64,000 nt of DNA, taken from assembly GCF_001270265.1 (NCBI RefSeq), contig NZ_LGAP01000005.1, forward strand, positions 174,766-238,765, read 5' to 3'. How positions within the stretch are numbered: the stretch's first letter is position 1; every line of letters begins with the position of its first letter. This DNA comes from Ensifer adhaerens. GTDB taxonomy: Bacteria > Pseudomonadota > Alphaproteobacteria > Rhizobiales > Rhizobiaceae. Positions 9,156-17,016 of this stretch are shown here, piece by piece. The position numbers were made by a program, and so were the translations under genes. A model generated the notes under the pieces. The model saw only the letters and a program-made list of their open reading frames with translations, made no database searches and had not been told where the DNA came from.

Positions 9156-9177
9156 GGCCGTGTTGTCCGCTATCGAT

Positions 9178-9193
9178 GATTAAACGATTAATC
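9178..9193. promoter_or_regulatory. Putative LacI-type operator of the purine operon
   Basis: GATTAAACGATTAATC is a 16-base palindrome with one mismatched pair (7 of 8 positions symmetric) and a central CG, the hallmark of LacI-family operators. It ends 22 bases before the TTG start of the LacI-type gene. A TATATC (minus strand, 9198-9203) immediately upstream could serve as -10, which would put the operator on the transcription start and predict repression. The -10 assignment is weak. Confidence 0.6.
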
Positions 9194-9402
9194 AGGCGAT
9201 ATATCAGAATTCGTTCACTGTCGAATCCTTTTGCCGGCTGTCGAAAATTTTATGCTTTTTTGAGGCGCTCCATCTGTGGACAGACAGCGACGCATGACGC
9301 GACGATCATCCCTGCCCCGCCTCGTCAAAGCGCACCTATACCGGGTGACTTCCCTTCTCGCGGTCGGCGGATTAAGCCTGAGGAAAACGGCGGGGCAGCA
9401 TC

Positions 9403-10083
9403 ATGACTTTTCAGCGACGGCGTCGGATCATCAAGCGCCAGCGAACCGGGACCGCGCTTCTCGTGGTCGCGCTCATCTCGTTCCTCGCCGGGATGACCGA
9501 CGCGATCGGCCTGCTGACGGTGGGCGACTTCGTCTCCTTCATGAGCGGCAACACGACGCGCGCCGCAACCGCCATTGCAGACGGCAACATCCTGCGATCG
9601 CTGATCCTTCTCGGCTCGCTCGCAGTCTTCGTCATCGGCAATGCCATGGGAACGATCGTCGCGAGTAGATTTCGCGCCGGCGGCGTCCTGTGCTGCGTCA
9701 CCCTGATCCTCACCCTCGCCGCTGCCGGTGGCGACCACCTGCCGAACGAATTGCGCTTCTATTTCATCGTCCTTGCAATGGGGGTGGTGAACGCCTCCGT
9801 CGAGCATATCGAGGGACTGCCGATCGGTCTTACCTATGTAACGGGCGCCCTGTCCCGCTTCGGCCGTGGCTTGGGCCGCTGGATCATCGGTACAGGCAAC
9901 ATGCAATGGACGATCCAGATCGTCCCCTGGATCGGGATGCTCGGCGGCGCCGTCATCGGCGCCATTCTCGAACATCGTTTCGGGCAGTTCTCCCTCTGGG
10001 CACCGGCGATTCTGGCTGGCCTGTTGTGCCTCCTGGTTCTGATGATTCCGGGGCGCTGGTCGCGGCGATATGCGCAGCGCTGA
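9403..10083 (+). CDS. DUF1275 (YoaK-like) integral membrane protein
   Basis: 226 residues with about six hydrophobic segments. The N-terminal LISFLAGMTDAIGLLTVGDFVSFMSGNTTRAA is the signature of DUF1275/YoaK proteins: an FxAGxxDA-type motif followed by FxSFMSGN. These are inner-membrane proteins of unknown function, probably carriers. The gene is monocistronic, divergent from the purine operon and upstream of a Dpp-like operon. No regulatory site of its own was recognised. Confidence 0.85.
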   Translation: MTFQRRRRIIKRQRTGTALLVVALISFLAGMTDAIGLLTVGDFVSFMSGNTTRAATAIADGNILRSLILLGSLAVFVIGNAMGTIVASRFRAGGVLCCVTLILTLAAAGGDHLPNELRFYFIVLAMGVVNASVEHIEGLPIGLTYVTGALSRFGRGLGRWIIGTGNMQWTIQIVPWIGMLGGAVIGAILEHRFGQFSLWAPAILAGLLCLLVLMIPGRWSRRYAQR

Positions 10084-10176
10084 TCCCGCCGATGCATCCT
10101 CTAATTCAGGAACGCCCTTTTCTTGCCGGCGCCTGCCGCGGGTGCAAATTTCAACTTAGCACGACAAAACGAACCA

Positions 10177-10204
10177 AAATTCCCACTAAATTGGTAGGGA
10201 ATTT
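10177..10204. promoter_or_regulatory. Inverted repeat upstream of the Dpp-like operon, possible operator
   Basis: AAATTCCC (10177-10184) and GGGAATTT (10197-10204) are perfect 8-base inverted arms separated by 12 bases. The element lies 86 bases before the binding-protein start in a relatively AT-rich intergenic region. The arm length and dyad spacing fit a dimeric repressor or activator site better than a terminator. No regulator gene is adjacent to this operon, so the cognate protein is unknown. Confidence 0.45.
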
Positions 10205-10290
10205 GTATGATGCATCGCAACCACCCGATGTGTACATTCGGACGGCAAGCGCGACATCGCGCGATGAGCATATATGCAGGAGTTAGGGAA

Positions 10291-11835
10291 ATGACTGGCA
10301 ACACGATCGACTCGGGCGAACTTTCGAGGCTGAGCCGGAAAGGTAGGCGTTCGATCCTCGCCTCCGCAGCTTTGGCCTTGCTTCTGTCGACGAGCACGGC
10401 AGCGCTCGCGCAGGATGCAAACTTCGATCCGGATGCCTCCGTCGTCATCGGCTCGCTCTATGAACCGCAGAACCTGGACAACACCGCCGGCGCCGGCCAG
10501 GGCATCAACGAAGCCTTCAACGGCAACGTCTATGAGGCGCTGTTCACGCTGACTGACGCGGGCGACGTCGCTCCCGGTCTTGTCGCCGAACAGACGGTCA
10601 GCGAAGACGGCCTCACCTATACCTTCAAGCTTCGGCCGAACGTGACCTTCCACTCCGGCGATCCGCTGACGGCACAGGACGTGAAGCACAGCATCGAGCG
10701 CGTGGTCGCGCCCGATTCCAAGAGTTCGCGCAAGAAGAGCCTGGCGACGATCAGCGAGATCCAGACCCCCGACGACCAGACGGTGGTGGTCAAGCTGTCC
10801 GCCCGCTCCATCTCGTTGCCCTATAACCTCAGCTACGTCTGGATCGTCAACGACGCAGCGAAGGATCTGAACGCCGGCGAAGACGGCACAGGCCCCTACC
10901 GCCTCGATGAATGGCGCCGCGGCTCGTCGTTGGCCCTCACCCGCAACGACAAATACTGGGGCACCGCCCCGACCAATGGCGAAGTCGTCTTCCAATACTT
11001 CACCGATGCCACTGCGCTCAACAATGCGCTGCTGACCGGCGCAGTCGACGTCATCACCAGCGTCCAGAGCCCGGATTCGATCGCCCAGTTCAAGGACAAT
11101 CCGGATTTCACCGTAACTGCCGGCCAGTCGACCACCAAGGAACTGCTGGCATTCAACGACAGGGTCGAGCCCTTCAACAACGTCAAGGTTCGCAAGGCTA
11201 TCGCCCGCGCGATCGACGACAAGAAGCTGCTGGAGTCCATCTGGGGCGAATACGGCACGCTGATCGGTTCCTTCGTGCCTCCGACGGACCCCTGGTATGT
11301 CGACCTCACCGCCGTCGATGCCTATGATGTCGAGAGCGCAAAGGCGCTTCTGAAGGAAGCCGGCTTTGCCGATGGTTTCTCGTTCAAGCTCGATACGCCC
11401 AACTACGATCCGCATCCGATCGTTGCCCAGTTCCTGCAGAGCGAACTGGCAAAGGTCGGCATCAAGGTCGAGATCAATGTCATCACCGCCAACGAATGGT
11501 ACACCAAGGTCTACAAGGCGCATGATTTCCAGGCGACGCTGCAGGAGCACGTCAACCACCGCGACATCGTCTTCTACGGCAATCCCGACTTCTATTGGGG
11601 ATACAACAACCCTGAGGTTGTCGACCTGATCAAGGCTTCCGAAGCTGCCGCCAACACAGACGAACAGACGGCAAAGCTGACCGAAGCAAACCGCATCATC
11701 GCCGAGGACGCGGCAAGCAACTGGCTCTACCTCTATCCGCAGATCGTGGTCTCGAGCTCGGCCGTCACCGGCTATCCCCTCAACGGCCTGAACTCGCAAT
11801 TCTTCGCCTACAACATCAAGAAGAGCGGGAACTGA
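10291..11835 (+). CDS. ABC transporter substrate-binding protein, family 5 (DppA/OppA-like)
   Basis: 514 residues. ATG 10291 is preferred over an ATG at 10207, because AGGAG lies 8 bases upstream and the resulting N terminus carries a twin-basic region and hydrophobic core ending in STAALAQD. The RKGRRS before the hydrophobic stretch is arginine-rich but not a strict Tat motif. TYTFKLRPNVTFHSGDPLTAQDV is the family 5 (SBP_bac_5) signature. It delivers a peptide, nickel or opine-type ligand to the permeases encoded downstream. It is first in a five-gene operon and is followed by a hairpin that may reduce read-through into the permease genes. Confidence 0.92.
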   Translation: MTGNTIDSGELSRLSRKGRRSILASAALALLLSTSTAALAQDANFDPDASVVIGSLYEPQNLDNTAGAGQGINEAFNGNVYEALFTLTDAGDVAPGLVAEQTVSEDGLTYTFKLRPNVTFHSGDPLTAQDVKHSIERVVAPDSKSSRKKSLATISEIQTPDDQTVVVKLSARSISLPYNLSYVWIVNDAAKDLNAGEDGTGPYRLDEWRRGSSLALTRNDKYWGTAPTNGEVVFQYFTDATALNNALLTGAVDVITSVQSPDSIAQFKDNPDFTVTAGQSTTKELLAFNDRVEPFNNVKVRKAIARAIDDKKLLESIWGEYGTLIGSFVPPTDPWYVDLTAVDAYDVESAKALLKEAGFADGFSFKLDTPNYDPHPIVAQFLQSELAKVGIKVEINVITANEWYTKVYKAHDFQATLQEHVNHRDIVFYGNPDFYWGYNNPEVVDLIKASEAAANTDEQTAKLTEANRIIAEDAASNWLYLYPQIVVSSSAVTGYPLNGLNSQFFAYNIKKSGN

Positions 11836-11882
11836 TCCCCTCCTTCTTCTAGGCGATCCGCTGTTATCGTACGCTCACGAAG

Positions 11883-11909
11883 GGAGCCCTCGAGCAATTT
11901 GGGGGCTCC
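11883..11909 (+). terminator. Intrinsic terminator/attenuator-like hairpin after the Dpp-like binding protein
   Basis: GGAGCCC (11883-11889) pairs with GGGCTCC (11903-11909) around a 13-base loop and is followed by TTTG. It lies 47 bases after the binding-protein stop and upstream of the permease genes. This is the same layout as the stem-loop in the purine operon. Partial termination or message stabilisation would favour the binding protein. Confidence 0.65.
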
Positions 11910-12039
11910 TTTGCATTGCGGGTGACGCCACTCCATTCCATCCGCAAGCCAACAGCAAGTCAGTCTATTTTTAACCAGATGCAAAACAGTGCCGCAGGCG
12001 AGATGTCCACCGCGAAGATGCTTTAGCATTCGGAACGTG

Positions 12040-12086
12040 CTGCATAATTTCCCCTGAAATCGATGAGGAATTAAGGGATTATGCAG
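12040..12086. repeat. Imperfect palindromic intergenic element (ATTATGCAG type)
   Basis: CTGCATAAT (12040-12048) and ATTATGCAG (12078-12086) are perfect 9-base inverted arms. Inside them CCC (12051-12053) and GGG (12075-12077) can extend the stem. The 3' arm shares ATTATGCAG with a second palindrome at 41451-41494. Short palindromes of this kind are dispersed in rhizobial intergenic regions, but membership in a known family is from memory and unverified. Confidence 0.45.
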
Positions 12087-12165
12087 TAGCCTCCCGGTTG
12101 ATTTTGTGCAAAAGCCAGCGCTCCGGCCCCGGGTGTTACGCCCGTCGGACGAAAGGAATTCTACC

Positions 12166-13131
12166 ATTCTCGCCTATATCCTGCGCCGCTTCGCCATCCT
12201 GATCCTGTCGCTGCTGATCGCCGCGGTGGTGCTGTTTGTGCTGCTGCGCCTGCTGCCGGGTGACCCGGCAAACGCCCTGCTTTCCGTCGGTGCGGACCAG
12301 CAGCAGATCGAGGCCGCGCGCGAACAGGTCGGCTCCAACCTGCCGCTCTGGGAGCAGTTCCTGCGCTTCGTCGGCAGCCTCGCCCGCTTCGATCTCGGCA
12401 CCTCCTTCGTCAGCGGCAAGCCTGTTATCGAGGAAATCGCCGCCCGCCTGACCGTGACGGTACCACTGGCGCTGATGGGCTTTGCGCTTGCTGTCGCCAT
12501 CGCCGTTCCGCTCGGCATCCTGTCGGCGGTCAAGGCCCATCGCTGGTACGGTGCGGCCATTTCGACCGTGTCGCAGCTCGGCATCGCCATCCCGGTCTTC
12601 TGGGTGGGAATCCTGCTCGTCACCGTGTTTGCGGTCAATCTTCGGCTCTTTCCCTCGGGCGGTTATCCCCGTCGCGGCTGGCAGAACGAGGGCCAAGTTC
12701 TCTATGCGCTCGCACTGCCAGTGCTGACGATCGGTCTGGTCATGGCCGCCTCGCTGATCCGTTACATCCGATCCGCAACACAAGACGTTCTGGGCAGTAA
12801 CTACCTGCGAACCGCCCGCGCGCTCGGCGCCAGTTTCTCGCAGGCGTTGATCCGGCATGGGATTCGCAACGGCGCCGTGCCGATTGTCTCGATCCTGGGG
12901 ATCGAGCTTGCAACGACCCTGCTTGGTGCAGTCGTGGTCGAACGGGTTTTCGCCCTGCCCGGCCTTGGCTCGATGCTGCTGCTGGCGATCGAACAGCGCG
13001 ACTACCCCAATGTCCAGGGCGTGTTGTTCATCTCGACTCTGCTGGTGCTGCTGATCGGTTTCGCCGCCGATCTGTTTCAGCGGCTGATCGATCCCCGCTT
13101 GCGTGAACGGGCGACAGGAGCTGCGACATGA
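12166..13131 (+). CDS. ABC transporter permease (DppB/OppB-like)
   Basis: About 321 residues with six membrane segments; LRLLPGDPANAL near the N terminus is typical of DppB-type permeases. The start is uncertain. In-frame GTG codons occur at 12106 and 12133 without a ribosome-binding site. AAAGGA at 12152-12157 lies 8 bases before an ATT codon at 12166, which would give the family-typical N terminus (M)LAYILRRFAIL. I use 12166 as best fit, noting that ATT is a rare initiator. The 3' end overlaps the next permease gene by 4 bases. Confidence 0.88.
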   Translation: MLAYILRRFAILILSLLIAAVVLFVLLRLLPGDPANALLSVGADQQQIEAAREQVGSNLPLWEQFLRFVGSLARFDLGTSFVSGKPVIEEIAARLTVTVPLALMGFALAVAIAVPLGILSAVKAHRWYGAAISTVSQLGIAIPVFWVGILLVTVFAVNLRLFPSGGYPRRGWQNEGQVLYALALPVLTIGLVMAASLIRYIRSATQDVLGSNYLRTARALGASFSQALIRHGIRNGAVPIVSILGIELATTLLGAVVVERVFALPGLGSMLLLAIEQRDYPNVQGVLFISTLLVLLIGFAADLFQRLIDPRLRERATGAAT

Positions 13132-13979
13132 CCTCGCTGGACCTTTCGACGGATAGACCGGCCCGCAGGCATTCGCTGTCGCTTTCCATCGGGCTCGCCC
13201 TCGTCGGCCTGAACGTCGTTGTCGCCATCCTCACCCTGTTCTGGACACCCTACGATCCGCTCAATGCCTCCGGCGGCCGGCTCGAAGCGCCGTCATTGCT
13301 GCACTGGGTGGGAACGGATCGGCTCGGCCGCGACTACCTGACGCAAATCGTGATCGGCGCCCGCACCGCGTTGATCGTCGGTACCGGCGCGGTTGCGATC
13401 GGCGCTTCGATCGGCGTGACGCTCGGCATTCTCGCCGCTTTCGCGACGCGCCTGCTCGACGATGTCATGGCCGCCACCCTCGATATCCTGATCGCGTTCC
13501 CGACGCTGCTGCTGGCGATGCTGGTGGTCGCTGCCAGCGACAGCGCCAGCCTGTGGTCGGCGATCCTGGCGCTCGGCCTGGCGATCTCGGCGATCGTCGC
13601 CCGCTTGACGCGCATCCTTGCCAAGCGCGTGCTGCGCCAGGACTATATTATCGCATCCCGGACCTCCGGCACCTCGTGGCTAGGTGTGGTCGTCCGCCAT
13701 GTGCTGCCCAATATATGGCCGACGCTCTCGGTCAACTTCGCCCTGCAATTCGGCCTGGCGGTGATCGCGGAAGCGTCGCTGTCCTATCTCGGCCTTGGCG
13801 CACCGCCGCCGAACGCCTCTTGGGGCAGGCTACTGCAGGAGGCCCAGGGCACGGTCTATACCGCTCCCGTCGGCGCGATCGCGCCGGGCATTGCCCTTGT
13901 CGCGCTGGTCATCGGTATGAACCTGCTTGCCGACGGGCTGCGGGATGTCGGCGACCCGACACGCGGGAGAACACGATGA
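13128..13979 (+). CDS. ABC transporter permease (DppC/OppC-like)
   Basis: 283 residues. An N-terminal cytoplasmic segment and first membrane helix are followed by GTDRLGRDYLTQIVIGARTAL, the family's signature region, and by the five-helix permease core. AEASLSYLGLGAPPPNASWG near residue 220 is a DppC hallmark. It forms a heterodimeric channel with the DppB-like protein. Both ends overlap neighbours by four bases (13128-13131 and 13976-13979), so the operon is tightly coupled. Confidence 0.93.
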   Translation: MTSLDLSTDRPARRHSLSLSIGLALVGLNVVVAILTLFWTPYDPLNASGGRLEAPSLLHWVGTDRLGRDYLTQIVIGARTALIVGTGAVAIGASIGVTLGILAAFATRLLDDVMAATLDILIAFPTLLLAMLVVAASDSASLWSAILALGLAISAIVARLTRILAKRVLRQDYIIASRTSGTSWLGVVVRHVLPNIWPTLSVNFALQFGLAVIAEASLSYLGLGAPPPNASWGRLLQEAQGTVYTAPVGAIAPGIALVALVIGMNLLADGLRDVGDPTRGRTR

Positions 13980-14785
13980 GCGCCTTGCTTTCCGTTCAGG
14001 GCCTGACCGTGCGCGCCGGCGGCAAGACGTTGGTTTCGAACCTGTCGTTCTCCATCGGCTCCGGCGAGCGAATGGGGCTGATCGGCGAATCCGGTTCGGG
14101 CAAGTCGATGACCGCAATGGCCGTTACCGGCCTGTTGCCGGCAAACATTTCTGTGACCGGCTCGATCGTTCTCGATGGCGAAGAGGTGGTCGGTGCACAA
14201 GACAAGCACTTGAACCGCCTGCGCGGGGTCGCGACCGCCGTCGTTTTCCAGGAGCCGCTGACAGCGCTCGATCCGCTGATGAAAATCGGCAAGCAGATTG
14301 CCGAGCCGGTCCGCCGCAGGCTTGCGCGCGAAATGGGCCAGGCGCCGCGGGTAGCGGTCGACCGCGAAGTGCTCGATCTGCTCGACAAGGTCGCCCTGCC
14401 GCAACCGCAGCGCATTGCCAATGCCTATCCGCACGAAGTGTCGGGCGGCCAGCGCCAGCGCGTCGCGATCGCCATGGCACTTGCCTGCCGCCCGAAGCTT
14501 CTGATCGCCGACGAACCGACGACGGCGCTCGACGTCACCACGCAGGCCGAAATCCTCAAGCTGCTCGATGGACTGGTGCGTGAAACCGGGATGGCCTTGC
14601 TCTTCATCAGCCATGACCTGCCTGTTGTTGCCGAAGTGGTGCAGCGCGTGATGGTGTTGCGCGACGGCATCGCGCTTGAAGAAGGCGCCGTTGTCGACGT
14701 GTTCGCCAACCCGTCGCACGACTATACGCAGACGCTCGTCGACGCCGCACGCATGTTCGACGAGGCCCTTGGACGGACGGGATAA
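13976..14785 (+). CDS. ABC transporter ATP-binding protein (DppD-like)
   Basis: 269 residues from ATG 13976, which overlaps the permease stop; the open frame extends upstream but only as an overlap with the permease gene. Walker A is GESGSGKS, the signature is [15 protein letters not shown] and Walker B is [12 protein letters not shown], followed by HD in FISHDLPVV. It pairs with the DppF-like ATPase to drive import. It is shorter than many DppD proteins (about 330 residues) because it lacks most of the C-terminal oligopeptide-transporter extension. Confidence 0.92.
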   Translation: MSALLSVQGLTVRAGGKTLVSNLSFSIGSGERMGLIGESGSGKSMTAMAVTGLLPANISVTGSIVLDGEEVVGAQDKHLNRLRGVATAVVFQEPLTALDPLMKIGKQIAEPVRRRLAREMGQAPRVAVDREVLDLLDKVALPQPQRIANAYPHEVSGGQRQRVAIAMALACRPKLLIADEPTTALDVTTQAEILKLLDGLVRETGMALLFISHDLPVVAEVVQRVMVLRDGIALEEGAVVDVFANPSHDYTQTLVDAARMFDEALGRTG

Positions 14786-15528
14786 TGATGCTGAACCTGC
14801 AGAATGTGAACTTCGGCTATTCCCGTCACCGCAAGGTTTTGACCGACGTTTCGTTCAACATACGCGCCGGCGCCAGCGTCGGCCTGGTCGGCGAGTCCGG
14901 TTCGGGCAAAACGACGCTGCTGCGGCTGCTGCTCGGCCTCGAACGGCCCAGCAGCGGCACAATCCGCTTCGGCGACGAAGTACTCGATCCGGCCGACGGC
15001 GCGTTCATGCGCCGCTATCGGCGTTCGGTACAGCCGGTCTTCCAGGATCCCTACTCGTCGCTCGATCCTCGCCAGAAAGTGCTCGACATCATCGCCGAGC
15101 CGCTGCAATCGCTGCGTATTGTAGGGCCGCGGAAGGATGCGGTGGCGCAGGCGCTGGAGGCGGTGGGCCTGCCCCTCGACGCCATGCAACGATACCCGCA
15201 CGAATTTTCAGGCGGCCAGCGCCAGCGCATCGCGATCGCGCGCGCGATCGTCGCCCGCCCTGAGATCATTCTTGCTGATGAAGCCGTCAGCGCTCTCGAC
15301 CTGTCGACCCGCATCCGCATCGTCGAACTGTTCAAAACCCTGTCGGCAACACTGACACTGGTATTCGTGTCACACGACCTCGGCGTCGTTGCGTCGCTTT
15401 GCGAGGAGATGGTCATCCTCGAAAACGGCCAGGTGGTCGAGAGCGGCCAGACGCGCGATATCCTGGCGGCGCCACAGCATCCCTATACCCAGCGGCTGCT
15501 TGCCAGCATTCCACGCATGCCGGCGTGA
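14785..15528 (+). CDS. ABC transporter ATP-binding protein (DppF-like)
   Basis: 247 residues. The ATG shares one base with the stop of the upstream ATPase gene. Walker A GESGSGKTT, signature FSGGQRQRIAIARAI, Walker B IILADEAVSALD and FVSHDLGVV are intact. In Walker B the proline after DE is replaced by alanine, a common variant. It completes a one binding protein, two permease, two ATPase importer of the dipeptide/nickel class. The transported solute cannot be deduced from sequence alone. Confidence 0.92.
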   Translation: MMLNLQNVNFGYSRHRKVLTDVSFNIRAGASVGLVGESGSGKTTLLRLLLGLERPSSGTIRFGDEVLDPADGAFMRRYRRSVQPVFQDPYSSLDPRQKVLDIIAEPLQSLRIVGPRKDAVAQALEAVGLPLDAMQRYPHEFSGGQRQRIAIARAIVARPEIILADEAVSALDLSTRIRIVELFKTLSATLTLVFVSHDLGVVASLCEEMVILENGQVVESGQTRDILAAPQHPYTQRLLASIPRMPA

Positions 15529-15648
15529 GCTTATCGCGCCTATCGCCTCCGTCGCTCGCGAATCTGCCGGCGGCGATCACCCCATCAACTGACGGACGAC
15601 CTTGATCCAGAACAACCCCACGTCGAGCGGAGTTGCCCATAGTGCCGC

Positions 15649-15671
15649 CGGCTGCAGATTCCCTGCAGCCG
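15649..15671 (+). terminator. Perfect hairpin between the Dpp-like operon and the OmpW-like gene
   Basis: CGGCTGCAG (15649-15657) and CTGCAGCCG (15663-15671) form a 9-bp stem with a 5-base loop. A run of five T lies about 17 bases downstream, which is further than in a classic intrinsic terminator. It sits 121 bases after the DppF-like stop and 46 bases before the OmpW-like start, so it may end the operon or fold in the leader of the outer-membrane protein message. Confidence 0.5.
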
Positions 15672-15717
15672 CCTGCCCTGAACGGCAATTTTTAAACTCT
15701 TCTGGGGGTCCGGAATC

Positions 15718-16422
15718 ATGTCTACTCGCTCCATCCTGCCAACTGCCGCCGCATTTCTTTTACTGGCGGCCTCGGTCACTGCGGCCCGGGCCGCGGACGT
15801 GACTGCACCGAGCGAGCCCGCGCCTGAACTGCCGGCAGCGAGCGAGCAGAGCCCGTGGATGATCCGCGCCCGGGCGCTCGCCGTCCTGCCCGAGGACAAG
15901 GCATCGCTGCAGCTGAATGGCACGTCACTCGACGGCGAGAAGGTCGGCGTCAGCAACTCGGTCGTGCCCGAGCTCGATATCACCTACTTCTTCACCGACA
16001 ATATTGCGGCGGAACTGGTGCTGGGCACGACCCCGCATTCCGCAAGGGGCAGTGGCTCGATTGCCGGCCTTGGTCCGATCGGCAAGGCCTGGCTGCTACC
16101 GCCGACGCTGACGCTCCAGTACCACGTCAATCTCACCGACACGATCAAGCCCTATGTCGGCGCCGGCGTGAACTACACCATTTTCTACAACGAAAAGGCC
16201 CGCGGCGACTTCTCCAGCTTCAACCTCAAGAACACGTTCGGCGTTGCGCTGCAGGCCGGCGTCGACATCAAGCTCGACGATCACTGGGGCATCAACTTCG
16301 ACGTGAAGAAGCTGTTTCTGGAGCCGGTGGTCAACGCGACCTTGCCGGGCGCCGGCGCGGTGACCGGGAAAGTGAAGCTCGATCCCTGGCTGATCGGCAC
16401 AGGCATCACCTACCGCTTCTGA
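15718..16422 (+). CDS. OmpW-family outer membrane beta-barrel protein
   Basis: 234 residues with a signal peptide ending in TAARAAD. The mature part has alternating strands typical of OmpW: WMIRARALAVLPED at its start, PELDITYFFTDNIAAELVLG, a central LPPTLTLQYHVN, and a C-terminal TGITYRF ending in phenylalanine for BAM recognition. OmpW forms an 8-stranded barrel with a hydrophobic channel for small apolar molecules. GGGGG upstream is a loose ribosome-binding site. The gene is monocistronic and convergent with the CBS-domain gene. Confidence 0.9.
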   Translation: MSTRSILPTAAAFLLLAASVTAARAADVTAPSEPAPELPAASEQSPWMIRARALAVLPEDKASLQLNGTSLDGEKVGVSNSVVPELDITYFFTDNIAAELVLGTTPHSARGSGSIAGLGPIGKAWLLPPTLTLQYHVNLTDTIKPYVGAGVNYTIFYNEKARGDFSSFNLKNTFGVALQAGVDIKLDDHWGINFDVKKLFLEPVVNATLPGAGAVTGKVKLDPWLIGTGITYRF

Positions 16423-16454
16423 CGCTTTCGTCAGCGGTGACACCGCGTTAAAAA

Positions 16455-16482
16455 CTCCGCCCTCGCCGTTAGACGGCGGGAG
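16455..16482 (-). terminator. Terminator-like hairpin downstream of the CBS-domain gene
   Basis: CGCCGT (16464-16469) and ACGGCG (16473-16478) form a stem with a TAG loop, extended by CTC/GAG with a bulge. On the minus strand it is followed a few bases later by a run of five T (complement of 16450-16454). It lies in the 85-base gap between the convergent OmpW-like and CBS-domain genes. Confidence 0.5.
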
Positions 16483-16507
16483 CGGCACCCATACGGGCAA
16501 TCGCATC

Positions 16508-16927
16508 TCATGCGTGATGTGCGGTAACGGCCTTAACCAATCCGGTCGTCAGTTCACGGCTGCTCGCATGGGAGATATCGCCCAGCGATAACATTCCGAC
16601 CATGCGCTTGTCGTCATCGATCACCGGTAGGCGCCGGATCTTCTTTGCCTCCATCAACTGAACGGCGTCCTCGATGGTTTCGCTGGTGCGGCAGTAGACG
16701 ATATCCTTCGTCATGACGTCGCGTGCGGTCAGCAATGCGGCATCGTGTCCGTTCGCCCACGCCCGCACCGTAATGTCCCTGTCCGTCACCATGCCGATAA
16801 GGCGATCATTTTCGCCGACCGGCAAGCAACCGATGTCCTCATCGCGCATGATCCTTGCCACGGTGCGCAAGTCCGTTTCAGGCGCTATCCAGCGCGCGCC
16901 CGGGTGCATGGCTTCCCAAGTTCTCAT
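16508..16927 (-). CDS. CBS-domain pair protein
   Basis: 139 residues made almost entirely of two CBS motifs (a Bateman module): residues about 8-65 (TVARIMRDEDIGCLPVGENDRLIGMVTDRDI) and about 70-130 (YCRTSETIEDAVQLMEAKKIRRLPVIDDDKRMVGMLSLGDI). Such stand-alone proteins bind adenosyl nucleotides (AMP, ATP, SAM) and act as energy-state sensors. The partner is unknown. GGGAGG lies 5 bases before ATG 16927. It is the last gene on this strand before the exopolysaccharide locus but has its own upstream gap. Confidence 0.9.
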   Translation of the reverse strand: MRTWEAMHPGARWIAPETDLRTVARIMRDEDIGCLPVGENDRLIGMVTDRDITVRAWANGHDAALLTARDVMTKDIVYCRTSETIEDAVQLMEAKKIRRLPVIDDDKRMVGMLSLGDISHASSRELTTGLVKAVTAHHA

Positions 16928-17016
16928 CGCATCCTCCCATGGTTTGAAAAAGACGACTATAGGGGGAGATCATGGCCAATCGTTGATCGGCAAAGCGGCC
17001 ATTCCCGTGCTGAGGC

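Larger units (their letters stand above)
11836..12165 (+). other. Intergenic region between binding-protein and permease genes
   Basis: 330 bases, long for the inside of an ABC operon. It holds a terminator-like hairpin (11883-11909), an imperfect palindrome ending in ATTATGCAG (12040-12086) and the ribosome-binding site for the permease gene. I see no open frame with coding character and no convincing internal promoter. Confidence 0.6.

Noticed and set aside
10186..11799. Minus-strand open frame of over 530 codons opposite the Dpp-like binding protein
   Set aside because: The plus-strand protein has signal peptide and family 5 motifs; the antisense product has no family features.
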